Part shown: piece by piece, positions 39,011 to 48,720 of the stretch
How positions within the stretch are numbered: the first letter of the stretch is position 1
How the letters are laid out: each line of letters starts with the position of its first letter
Source of the DNA: Leuctra nigra
Lineage: Eukaryota > Arthropoda > Insecta > Plecoptera > Leuctridae
Assembly: GCA_934045905.1 (NCBI GenBank)
Contig: OW203762.1
Location: 52,477,411-52,541,410, forward strand
Length of the DNA: 64,000 bases
Direction: 5' to 3'
Notes under the pieces: model-generated
Seen by the model: the letters and a program-made list of their open reading frames with translations, nothing else
Told to the model about the DNA's origin: nothing
Databases searched by the model: none
Program-made: the position numbers and the translations under genes

Positions 39011-41635
39011 GCTTATTTTGACATAGTTGTCAAATTGACGTATCCAGAAGAAATTATGCACTGGGACTCACCTACCCAGTTAGTTACCAAGTTAGGGCCA
39101 GTTATTCAATGCTCTGCTAAGTTTTAAACAGTTGATTATGACTAAATTTCCATGGCAACATCCAATTACATTAATCTTAATATATTAGTTTGAACAGAGA
39201 ACAGAGTCCTTATTCTTCACAGTTATTTCCGAGGTCTTTAGAGCAACAACTTTCAATAGAATTAATTTGCAAGCAGAACAAAGGCTCACTTATCACCGCT
39301 TTTCACGTTTATTCCGTATATCTCGCCCATCTATCGGCTCTTAACTCTAGCCCATTTATCCGCTGTTATTTACTGGCTATCTATTGGCGTTAGTAATTAA
39401 ACTGAATGTCAATAATATGGAATCCAACATTTGCCGTGGCGATTGACTTTTCTCTCCCTCTTTTACTCCGGATTCGGTAGGTGATCTCCATTGTTGGTTG
39501 GAATGGCGTCGTGTTCGGGAAAGTGTATTTGAAATGGTTGTTTCATAGCCATTTGGTGTCAAGAAGAAGTGATTTAACGCAAAACAAGTCATTATAGAAA
39601 TCAATGGTTTATCATTTTCAGATAAAAGGAACAAGTTCCCTCGTCTGACTGCGCGCCAAGTCCATATAGAACGATTTTGGGAATAGATTCTCTGAAAGAG
39701 GTAGTATATTATTTTTTACGGAGAGCTTTTTATTTCGAATCTCCGAAGTAAGAGCGCAATTTCATTGATTTACCCACTTGCTGGGGTGCTACCCACCTGC
39801 TAGGACAAATTGCCCAAACCGATTTCATTTCTTTATTGCGAAATAAATATATGGCCTCATTCCCAGCTACTTAAGATCTACGATACGAAATAAAAAATTC
39901 TACAAAATCGGTATTTATTATTCTTTATAAACGCCTGCAATTTGTACAGAAACGCTTTTTTATTGTCTGATATAGTCTTTTATGAGCGTTCCATTAAAAC
40001 CTAAAGGGACAATCACAACTTTTTGTTAGTTTTCAGCTTTGAATTTCAATGGACCGAAGCCATAGAAAATCGTCCCAACAAAAAGATGTTTTGCAATATA
40101 ATACTCTGCATTTCCCTGAGATAGTCGTTATGTACCAAGTACTGTGATGCTTTTCTATCAAACAACAAAGGTAACACGTCGTGCATCGGTAATAGCTACA
40201 CTATATAACTTACGATGAGAAGAAAGTTCGGAAAAGCTGTTTTCCGCCGATATGAGCTTCGTAGCAGCGAATGGATTATGATAAACAAGTTTCGATCTTG
40301 GAGATTTTGACTGCCGTGCTCGATGCAGCCTACTTATTCCGTCACATTACCTAAAAGAATTGGAAAAGTGAAATAACGGCGTAATACTTGTAGATACTTG
40401 GAACACGAGGGAAATGTATCTCGTTCATGGTTGCAACATTTTCTCACATATTCGGAAGAAACTGGCGAGGTTCATAAACATTTATGGTAAACCATATAAG
40501 TGATTTATAACGGTGAAGCTCGTGCAGTTTGATGCGATGTAAAACGGAAAATGTATTTTCGGTGTAATAGAATTGATAGTTTTATTTCAATCATAAATGA
40601 ATGAGTTAGTAGAGTGTTATGTGATATCGTGTAGGTAGGATCGAACTGAGAATATGTATCTATTTCTATGGACAAGAAAATTGCTCTTCTTCGTATTCTC
40701 TGGTTCGAGTCAGGACATGTGTTTTTATACCTTGGTCCATTTTACTTTCATCTTCATGTATCGTGATATAATATTTGAGTCAGTGTAACAAGTATTTCCT
40801 AGGCACCGAAAAGACCGCTTAGTTTACGTAGAAGCATAGATCAAAGGGACACTGTAATTAATTGGCTTTACTAATTAATCTCCCTCTTGATGAGAATTTA
40901 CAATTGGAAACCAATGCTATTATAATTTGATGTCAGTTTAATTAAAGGAGTATCTGTTTCAGGTGGTTAGAGATAATTTGATAAGTGCCCTCTAGACACG
41001 TGAGGAGATCTCCATCTCCGAATACAATGTGATGATTTCTGTCAAGTTACCGCAACTGATGCTGTGACCGGTGTTAATGACAGGAGTCTCGGCTTCCTCA
41101 TTAGAAAAAACTCTCTCAACTCTGGCGAATCGATAACCAACGGAAAGCCCATCAGAACCGCTCGGCTTACAACATCAACAAGATTGCTTAATTATAACCG
41201 CACGTTTTTTCAAAATTGATTAGGCTCAAGGCTAATACCCTACCTTCATGTCATGTTTTTTAAATATCAAAGGCACCCCTCTGCCCATCCGTGCGCTGAA
41301 TTCGTGACTTTTTTTGGCTTGGAAACCCGTGATATTACTTTGGCAAGAGATCGCTTTAAAATCGAATTATTTTATAAATCTTCTGAGCAAGATAGTAGGT
41401 ACTTTCGTATGCAGATTTTTTTGTACTAATCGTTGGGACTGTTGCAAAGGGATATTTATCGCTATAAAGTAGAAAAACCAATGCCGCTCTTGAAATAACT
41501 GTTAAGTTTCAAGGGTGTTATTTACCACTTGGCGGTAAAAATATCGCGCGAATTTTGCATAAAAATACGTGCCTGTTCCCAGAGATCAACTAGCGTTTTG
41601 TTTGTTTATCTTCTGCTACAGTTTCCACGTGAGTT
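39011..41635. other. No confident gene
   Basis: Anonymous sequence. On the minus strand at about 41055-41170 a protein-like stretch (SDGLSVGYRFARVERVFSNE) runs to a GTAACT donor-like site, but its acceptor is weak and no partner exon was found. Confidence 0.35.
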
Positions 41636-41714
41636 CACTCTTCTCAATGACTTGGAACTTTCTCAGCGTGAAGAGCCGTAGATATACGTCTTGGGATTGG
41701 TCGGAGGCGACCAT
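41616..41714 (-). CDS. Candidate first coding exon downstream of an X-box
   Basis: ATG at 41714 in good context (CAAAATGG) opens MVASDQSQDVYLRLFTLRKF then QVIEKSELTWKL and a stop. The true exon would have to end at a weak donor such as AGA|GTGAAC before the stop. A canonical RFX X-box lies about 180 bases upstream, the usual place for ciliary genes. The product is not recognised, and chance remains quite possible. Confidence 0.22.
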   Translation of the reverse strand: MVASDQSQDVYLRLFTLRKFQVIEKSELTWKL

Positions 41715-41891
41715 TTTGCAGATTCTTTCTTTTCAAGAACATGTTATAATAGAAATCCTTGTCCTCAAAAATGTTCTACTAATTTTTTTCATAATAATTG
41801 TGACACTTTTGTACAATCGTCTTTTACGTAAAGATTAAGTCCACAATAGCCGAAAGTGAACGTCAGCACTTTAGATGGCTGTCACTCGGTC

Positions 41892-41905
41892 GTTTCCATG
41901 GTAAC
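41892..41905. promoter_or_regulatory. Canonical RFX X-box
   Basis: GTTTCCATGGTAAC matches the full palindromic X-box consensus used by RFX factors at ciliary gene promoters. It could serve either strand; the nearest candidate start is the minus-strand ATG at 41714. Confidence 0.55.
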
Positions 41906-42022
41906 CAACGATTTAACCTCGATAATCTCCAGGAGGCCTATTCCTAAAAAGAAATGAGATGAGAAAAAGGGGGCTGTGAGATAAAAAGTGAGAAAATTAT
42001 TATCAACCAGTAAACTTTTTAT

Positions 42023-42358
42023 CTAATTTCTTCTAATTTTACTTTTTTCAGGAATAGGCCTCAAGTTCAGCTTTTTAATGTTGTTACAATCACTTGGGAG
42101 TGGAATTCTGATAATCCGAGCTCCGCAAAGCATTGCCGTATATTCGGGTTTGATAACGTCTCTCAAGTCAGGAATCGGCTCAGCCTGAAAGTTCAGTTCG
42201 TGAGGTGAAAGTCCAGTGCCAGCTGGAGTCCGGAAGTGCGGGTTTCCAACGCCTTCTGGTGTCGAGCGTGATGAGGATACTTCAGACGTCGGTTCGGTGA
42301 TGCGAACTTGAGAAAGCTCGGCCACGGAACAATGATTTAGCAGAAGAAAGAAAGCTCC
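42023..42358 (-). CDS. Candidate secreted protein, start unclear or frameshifted
   Basis: The open frame (about 111 codons, no early ATG) begins GAFFLLLNHCSVAELSQ, which looks like the hydrophobic core and cleavage region of a signal peptide. It continues through HFRTPAGTGLSPHELNFQAE and PIPDLRDVIKPEYTAMLCGA to a basic end (KSKIRRN). An ATG at 42366 opens MVKELSFF in another frame. A one-base change in the CTTTCTTTC tract between them would join them into an ordinary signal peptide. TATATA lies near 42398. Alternatives are an upstream exon spliced at TTAAG|GAGC, or a pseudogene. Product unknown. Confidence 0.35.
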   Translation of the reverse strand, partial: GAFFLLLNHCSVAELSQVRITEPTSEVSSSRSTPEGVGNPHFRTPAGTGLSPHELNFQAEPIPDLRDVIKPEYTAMLCGARIIRIPLPSDCNNIKKLNLRPIPEKSKIRRN

Positions 42359-42366
42359 TTAACCAT

Positions 42367-43529
42367 GACCTGAAGCAGCGTTGAGCGTCCAATATATACG
42401 ACCCACACAACACAAACATTTGCCTTGGGGCGTAGATGATATTTTGTATCAGAGCCGTGAGTAACGGGGAGCAATTAGCTGATCTGAAATGTTTACATTC
42501 CTTCGAGTGCATTGACATTCCTCATTACCTTCTAGGTTTGACCATAGACCACAGTCGCGTGATATTGAAACTCAATATCGTCCGAAGCAGTCGCTATGAT
42601 AGATATTCTCTGTTGATGCGGGTCGATGCATGCGTATGCGCCGGAATATTACGCTCATTTCATTGCTAATTGGGGGATTGTTTATTATTCTGTGAGTGTG
42701 ACAGAAAATCCTCTCCACGGGCAATGAAACGTGTTTCCACTGTTGGTGTACTTTGTGATGCACAATTCGCGAGGCTCTAAAAACAACGGAGTTATAATTG
42801 ATATTAATGAAATGTACAAGTCAGATTAGTATATCAAGTTTGATATTAAAATTTGGAAAATACAGACGATTTGTTTTATAAAATATCCGGCAGTGAAATC
42901 AAATGTCGAATAAAATATGTTTTCGCCGATAAAGTCGATTCGGCCATTAAGAGAGCTTGAGCATCATTCAGTTATTCATGGAATAATATTTATTCTGCGG
43001 TAGTGGAATAAGCCTATCGTCATGGTCTGAAGTGAGAGAATATAACCAAAAATCGAACATTCTGAACATATGTTGGAAGTCCGGAAGCTATATATCAATC
43101 CGACGTACGTGATCTCGGAAGAAATTTGCCAGGGCTTATTGATTTCAGATAATTATGCACGCATAGGCTTTAAAGTGTCTCATTATGCAAGGCTGTGCGT
43201 CGCGGGAGGATTTAGCCCATTAGGCGGCTGTGGAGGCGCCGGATCCGAAGTTCTTCGCACACTAAGTCAATAAACTCCATCATGCCACTTCATTTTGCAC
43301 AGTTTCAGAAGATTGCGACTAATTATCAAGACGAAAGGTAATATAAATTAGTTCCCCGTATTAGTGACACTTCTCCTGAGGCAAAACGTTCCAGCAAATT
43401 TACTCTTGAAACGAGAATTGAAGATTTCTCGGAATACGTCTGTTTCAGTTTGGAAACGTATCAAATATGTATCCTTTATAGCGGCATTATGACGCATAAC
43501 TCCACTCGCTTGCAATTGCCAGCAGTGTC
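42367..43529. other. No confident gene
   Basis: Open frames at 42436-42669 and 43070-43273 on the plus strand lack start context, splice sites and recognisable motifs. Confidence 0.35.
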
Positions 43530-43595
43530 AGTGAGACGTTTCGCTGTTCGTGCAGATCGAACCTCTGAGTGATCGTCTTCGCGGCTGTCAGCAAG
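43530..43595 (+). other. Candidate untranslated first exon
   Basis: An initiator-like GTCAGTG (A at 43530) is followed after 66 bases by AAG|GTAAGT at 43596, a perfect 5' splice site. The segment has no ATG-led frame, so it would be leader. A pyrimidine-rich stretch ending CTCTCCAG at about 43785 is a possible acceptor. No downstream coding exon was identified. Confidence 0.28.
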
Positions 43596-44858
43596 GTAAG
43601 TCGCGCGAATGCAATAGAGACTCGTCGCCTTTTGATCCCCAGATTCTGCGACTATTCTCTGGGTCATTATTATCGCCTAGGCAACGGATATCGAGAAAAC
43701 GATTCCGACTGTTTCCCCCCCCCCCTGCACCCCCAGCAACCGCCACCCAACACCCAGTCACTACCACCTACTCCTCTCCAGAACTCAAGTCGAGATTTCA
43801 GAGTAAAAATTTTATAACAGTTTTACATACGTTGCATAAAAACTGTCGACTTATTCTTTTAGAAGTTGCGATGGCGGAATCAAAAACGAAAACCCAAAAT
43901 CTTGTTTAAGCCCTGCGAACATTTTCGCCAGTTTTTTCTCGTTTTGTCTTGCATTAGAAGTGCTGCCGCTTGGTGCTTGGGAAGCAATCTATTCACAGGC
44001 TGTGACCCCTAATATAATGTATTCAATTTCAATCGTAATTATCTTGCTAAATGTGCAGCGGTCATTTGTACGGAAATAAAATAATTAAATGTAAATTAAT
44101 GTGAATGGAAAAATAAATATGTAACTGTTTGTTTGTGTATTAAACCAACATATTTTGCATAGCCATTAGAACCAGCTGTGTTTTAATACAAGGCATAACA
44201 ATATTCGAGACAATATTGATTTTAGTACCGTAATGTAACAAGCCAGTCAAATATCCATATAAATCCAGCCTATTGGTAACATTGCATTTGGGATGAAGTA
44301 CAAGGAACAAAATACCTGGCAATATTGATCGGGGACGAAGTACCTCAGCCTATCCCAGCCCATGAAAGCTGTGAGTGACACGGCTACATAAAAGTTCGTC
44401 GATCCGATGCTTCCATAAAGTATGTGCTTCATTCCTGTGGGAACTTACATCTACATCCATATCCCGCACCGCACTGTCACAACACACCTGCCGATGCGAA
44501 ACAGCTTGTCAGGCGGGATCACAGACTTAAACTTCACACAACTTTGTGCTACTCGGAAAGTGTCGAGTAAAAGTGAAATGGTCAGTAACTCGCCAGCAGA
44601 AGTCGAACTCAAGAGTTTTCAGTTGATTGATCGTGGAATTTGGACATTTGGAATAGCAGGATGAAACGTATCAAGCGAATCAGAGTTTTCAATGGGCATT
44701 CTTTCCTGTAAATATAATCTTCTGACAAAGCTTTGGGAACAAAACGAATCACATAAATTCCATCTCTGTCCATCAGAATAAAAATGGAAATCAAAATTGC
44801 TGCAAAAGAGCATTTTTTAGTTTTCCCCTGGCACATAAAAGGATAGTCATGTTTAATC
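43596..44858. other. No confident gene
   Basis: Contains a C12 tract near 43711 within a C-rich stretch. Short open frames on both strands have no support. Confidence 0.35.
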
Positions 44859-45059
44859 AGCAGCAGAGGCCAGGGTAGAAAGATCATCAAACATCTTGGA
44901 CGTGCCGGGAAAATAGATTGAAAACTTATTCCCGGCGTAAAAAATGTTCCCCAGGATTTTCTGGACAACTTCATTCTCGTTTTGTCTTGGAGCAAAGCTC
45001 GGGGCATCGAAGACGTTTGCCCGAGGGATAAGCTCCTTGGAATACATGGAAGGTCTGCG
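44859..45059 (-). CDS. Protein-like open frame, candidate exon
   Basis: The minus strand reads RRPSMYSKELIPRANVFDAP, then SFAPRQNENEVVQKILGNIF, then YAGNKFSIYFPGTSKMFDDL, STLASAAD and a stop. Residue variety and codon use look like a real protein. A GCGCAG acceptor near 45060 would suit the frame. No donor precedes the stop, so it would be a last exon or a damaged one. It is on the same strand and upstream of the receptor exon at 16127-16310. I considered that it might be an earlier part of that ectodomain, but the stop argues against it. Confidence 0.4.
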
Positions 45060-45107
45060 CCAATCGGATCAAAATACTCTGTAGAAATGCAATATCCACA
45101 CACACAG

Positions 45108-45307
45108 NNNNNNNNNNNNNNNNNNNNNNNNNNNNNNNNNNNNNNNNNNNNNNNNNNNNNNNNNNNNNNNNNNNNNNNNNNNNNNNNNNNNNNNNNNNNN
45201 NNNNNNNNNNNNNNNNNNNNNNNNNNNNNNNNNNNNNNNNNNNNNNNNNNNNNNNNNNNNNNNNNNNNNNNNNNNNNNNNNNNNNNNNNNNNNNNNNNNN
45301 NNNNNNN
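45108..45307. other. Assembly gap, 200 N
   Basis: Again exactly 200 N. It removes the 3' end of the minus-strand LINE and possibly more. Confidence 1.
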
Positions 45308-46443
45308 ATTAACTTAGTTTTTGTACTATTTACTAACAAATCATTATCATGAGTCCACATCAACAATGTATTGAAATCAGACTGAAGAATTATCTGAGCC
45401 TGTTCTAAATTTTTATGAGCAGATACTAGAACAGTGTCATCTGCGTACATATAAATTTTACAATTTTGAATATAACTAGGCATGTTATTCACATATAAGA
45501 GATAAAGAATTGGACCCAATATTGACCCTTGAGGTACACCAGAATTACATACCCCAGCTATACTCACAGTTTCACCAACTTTAACTATAATTTGCCTATC
45601 CGTTAAATAATTGTGAAACCAACATAAGAGGGGACCCCGAATACCAGCATTTTCAAGAGATGTTAACAATTTTGTATGGTTTAACGTATCAAATGCCTTT
45701 GAAAAGTCTATAAAAAGAGCCAGAACGTGCATATTCTCATTTAATTTAGAATTTATGTAATCAGCGAAAAGAGTAAGCAGATCAGTGGTGCTTCTACCTT
45801 TTTGAAAACCAAACTGATGTGAATTGATGATTTTAAACTTTGATAAATAATCAGTTAATATTTTTGCAACACACCGCTCCATAATTTTCTCAATAGTAGG
45901 GAGCAAAGCAATTGGTCGGTAATTATTGAACTCGAGGTGGTCACCTTTTTTGTAAACAGGTCGAATTATTGACATTTTTAATTTAGATATAACAACACCT
46001 TCTGAAATTGAAGTATTAATAATTTTAGCAATAACTGGGCTTACTTTTTCCGCTATATTTTTCAAATCAGTTATTCGTATCCTGTCAAAACCCGGTTGTT
46101 TGTTAGAGTTTAATGAATTTATAATATAATTTATGCGGGTGGCACACACTGGAGGCATGTATAAAGACTGAAGCTGAACTACATCATAATTGTAACTTAA
46201 AGTATGAATGTTGCAAACATGTTTCAAAGATTCTACCTCACTGATGAAACAGTGCAAAAATCTATCTGCAATCTGCTTATCATTGAATTGTTTCCCTAAA
46301 TATTTACTTAAAACCTGATCTACAGTATCCTTTTTCTTTTTACCAAGTACATCATTAATAGATTGCCATGTGTCCTTAATACTTCCTCTAGACTTCTCAA
46401 AGACACCTGTATAATAAATTTTTTTTGGCATTACGAATAGCAT
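45308..46443 (-). CDS. LINE ORF2 reverse transcriptase (partial)
   Basis: RT blocks by residue from 46443: FNNYRPIALLPTIEKIMER near 172, NSHQFGFQKGRSTTDLL near 208, LFIDFSKAFDTLNHTKLL near 243 (motif A), SGVPQGSILGPILYLLY near 300 (motif B), MYADDTVLVS near 332 (motif C). Catalytic aspartates are intact. The frame enters the 200-N gap after NSTKTKL. It is shifted by one from the endonuclease frame at the A8 run (46419-46426 on the plus strand as T8), where a single-base length change would restore continuity. Confidence 0.9.
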
Positions 46444-47542
46444 TATTTATTTTATTTCTGAATTTTTTGTACTCGACGCCATAGTAAAATTTCAATACAC
46501 CGTTACAATTCTTCCATTTCTTAAATAGACGGTCTCTTTCTTTACAGGATTTAATAATATCAGCCGTCAACCAAGACTTTTTCTTACGTTTCCCCAGCTG
46601 GTAATTTAGGTAATAAGATTCATCATAACAATAATCAAACTTGGCAGTTAGGTTGTCAAAAACGTCAGTGCATGTATCATACGTCATAGGCTCAAGCCAA
46701 TCACACTCTCTCAACAAACGTGTTAATTTAACTTCATTAATGCATTTTTTTACTGGAATTTGATGTTGAAATTTCTGAGATGAGCCATGAAACATGATTC
46801 CGGCAATAATTATATAATGATCAGATATCTTGGTAGTGTACACAGCCGACTTAATATCATGGCAACTAGACTTAATAAAAATGTGATCAATGCAAGTACT
46901 CGTAAAAACATCACCTCTACATTCCTCGCGTGTTGCATCATTAATACAATTAATATAACCATTTGCAGCCATTAGCGATAAATATGAACGAACATTGCAA
47001 TCATCTGAATCGAACAGATTTAAATTCATATCTCCTAATATTACAACATTATTTACTTTGGAATAATTTCCAATGTACATTTCCAATTCCTCCACGAAAC
47101 CACCTCTATTTAAATTAGGTGGCCTATAAATTGCCAACAAGGTAATAACATTTCCATTTGCCAGAGAAAAGATTCCTCCTACTCCTTCAAAATACTGAAA
47201 TTCATCATCATTTACAACAAAATGCCATACAGATTTTACAAATAACAATATTCCTCCTCCACCCCTATTTACACGAGTATAATGAAATCTATCATAACCT
47301 TCAATGCTAAAGAGAGAAATAGGTGTGGTTGCAGTTATTGCGATTTCGGTTATCGCAATGACATCCACAACCCCTATTTGCTTACATAATATACCATTTA
47401 ATTGGTCCCAATTTTTATTTATTGATCTGATGTTCACATGTAAACAAGTGAAAAATTCCTCTACTTTAGAAAACCAACTGTCAATATCTGATATAACTTC
47501 CCTCTCGACTTCTTCTGTAAACACAAATTCTATGTTTTGCAT
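46397..47542 (-). CDS. LINE ORF2 endonuclease (APE-like)
   Basis: Starts at ATG 47542, 16 bases after the ORF1 stop. Motifs are CLHVNIRSINKNW near residue 33, AITEIAI near 64 (catalytic Glu kept; the usual Trp after Thr-Glu-x is not), GGGGILLFVK near 96, AIYRPPN near 138, VVILGDMNLNLF near 168, CIDHIF near 218 and ISDHYII near 242 (Asp-His pair). A linker rich in Lys and Arg leads to the frame break after RNAKKN. Confidence 0.85.
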   Translation of the reverse strand: MQNIEFVFTEEVEREVISDIDSWFSKVEEFFTCLHVNIRSINKNWDQLNGILCKQIGVVDVIAITEIAITATTPISLFSIEGYDRFHYTRVNRGGGGILLFVKSVWHFVVNDDEFQYFEGVGGIFSLANGNVITLLAIYRPPNLNRGGFVEELEMYIGNYSKVNNVVILGDMNLNLFDSDDCNVRSYLSLMAANGYINCINDATREECRGDVFTSTCIDHIFIKSSCHDIKSAVYTTKISDHYIIIAGIMFHGSSQKFQHQIPVKKCINEVKLTRLLRECDWLEPMTYDTCTDVFDNLTAKFDYCYDESYYLNYQLGKRKKKSWLTADIIKSCKERDRLFKKWKNCNGVLKFYYGVEYKKFRNKINNAIRNAKKNLLYRCL

Positions 47543-47558
47543 AAACTGGAAGCAAGTA

Positions 47559-48455
47559 TTAACCCGCTAAATCTGACTCAGCCTGCCTATCAGAAACCAA
47601 AAGGTCAATATCCTGGTAAGAAGTAATTCTAAATACTTTACGGGAATTTTCGTCCTTGCGCACCAAGACCTTTCCGTGGCTCCACCAAACGAACTTGTAG
47701 CCGGTTTCCTTTGCCCTAGTCTTGACCGACCAGAGGAGTTCGCGGAAGAAAGGAGCCAAATTCTCGTTGATGTATATGCGGGACTGACCCACTTGTACAA
47801 TATCTTGACTCTTAATTGTAGCTGCTACCTTCTTTTTGTTTATAATTTCGTCTCTCTTCTTTCTGTTTACGAATCGAACAATGATTCTAGGAGGTCTGAC
47901 TGAATTCCTCGACGGAAGGCGATGCGCTGCCTCAATATCACTTGCAGACAAATCCACGGATAGTTTTGCCGCCACTTTAATAACGATAGCTTCAATATTT
48001 TCCCCCACGACTTCAGATACGTTGTCAATCTCAATGTTATTGCGCCTACCGTATTGGTCAAGATCGTTGACCTGCTGCACCAGAAACTCAATCCGCTCGT
48101 CTTTCTCGTCGCAACGTTGTTGCAAGTCAGCCACCCCAGCCTCAATGGCAATAACTTTCTTCGCTATGTCGTCTTTGAAACAGCGCAAATCTTCAGACAC
48201 TACTCTGAAACTCTCCAGAAGTTCACGCTTTAAATCAGCAATTGCCGCAGTAAAGTCAGGAAAAACAAACGGTGTATCGTCCTTGGGCGTTTTAACTTTA
48301 CCCTTTATGCACTTCGGACAACGCCACAACTTCCTATTTTCCTGCGTTTTCAATTTAGCACAGTCAAAGTGACAATTTAAAGAACAACCTGAGCACTGAA
48401 TGAAGTCAGCATCAGCTGATAAGTCTAACTTGCACTTGGAGTTTAGGCACGACAT
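47559..48455 (-). CDS. LINE ORF1, PHD-type finger plus coiled coil
   Basis: From ATG 48455 (298 residues). An N-terminal Cys/His cluster (C-x4-C, CSGC, HFDC, then CPKC within the first 50 residues) has the spacing of a PHD-like zinc finger. Residues about 65-140 are a heptad-like coiled coil (ADLKRELLESFRVVSEDLRC and on). DQYGRRNNIEIDNV near 145 starts the RNA-binding-type domain common in these ORF1 proteins. It should coat and chaperone the element's RNA. The frame is open further upstream to 48545, but MSCLNSK just ahead of the finger is the sensible start. Confidence 0.8.
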   Translation of the reverse strand: MSCLNSKCKLDLSADADFIQCSGCSLNCHFDCAKLKTQENRKLWRCPKCIKGKVKTPKDDTPFVFPDFTAAIADLKRELLESFRVVSEDLRCFKDDIAKKVIAIEAGVADLQQRCDEKDERIEFLVQQVNDLDQYGRRNNIEIDNVSEVVGENIEAIVIKVAAKLSVDLSASDIEAAHRLPSRNSVRPPRIIVRFVNRKKRDEIINKKKVAATIKSQDIVQVGQSRIYINENLAPFFRELLWSVKTRAKETGYKFVWWSHGKVLVRKDENSRKVFRITSYQDIDLLVSDRQAESDLAG

Positions 48456-48720
48456 AATAATGATAATAACACAGTAAATTGTCAATACACTGAAACGATG
48501 CGGAGCTACTGCTAGACACAACCATCCACTACACGGACCAAACAAGGACTACTGCTAGATGGAATAAAATCTAATTAAACTCAAGCCGTGGGGAGAGAAA
48601 TGGGCTTCAAATTCAAAGCATCAGCCGCATTTGATCGACTGATGAAGCGTCATTCTCCAAACGGTATTAAAATTTGTTTTGTGAAATGTCAAAGGTAAGT
48701 GTAGTTATAATTACTTCTTT

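Larger units (their letters stand above)
45308..48560 (-). mobile_element. CR1/Jockey-group LINE, 3' end lost in gap
   Basis: Minus-strand order is ORF1 (48455-47559), a 16-base spacer, ORF2 endonuclease (47542 onwards), and RT to the gap edge at 45307. A PHD-type finger in ORF1 and an APE endonuclease plus RT in ORF2 is the arrangement I know from CR1, L2 and related Jockey-group elements. The 5' end is near 48560, about 160 bases from the inverted-repeat element at 48721. ORF2 has one frameshift at an A8 run. Confidence 0.85.

Noticed and set aside
44971..46443. Single 490-codon frame running across the 200-N gap
   Set aside because: Continuity through N is meaningless; the residues after the gap do not belong to the reverse transcriptase.
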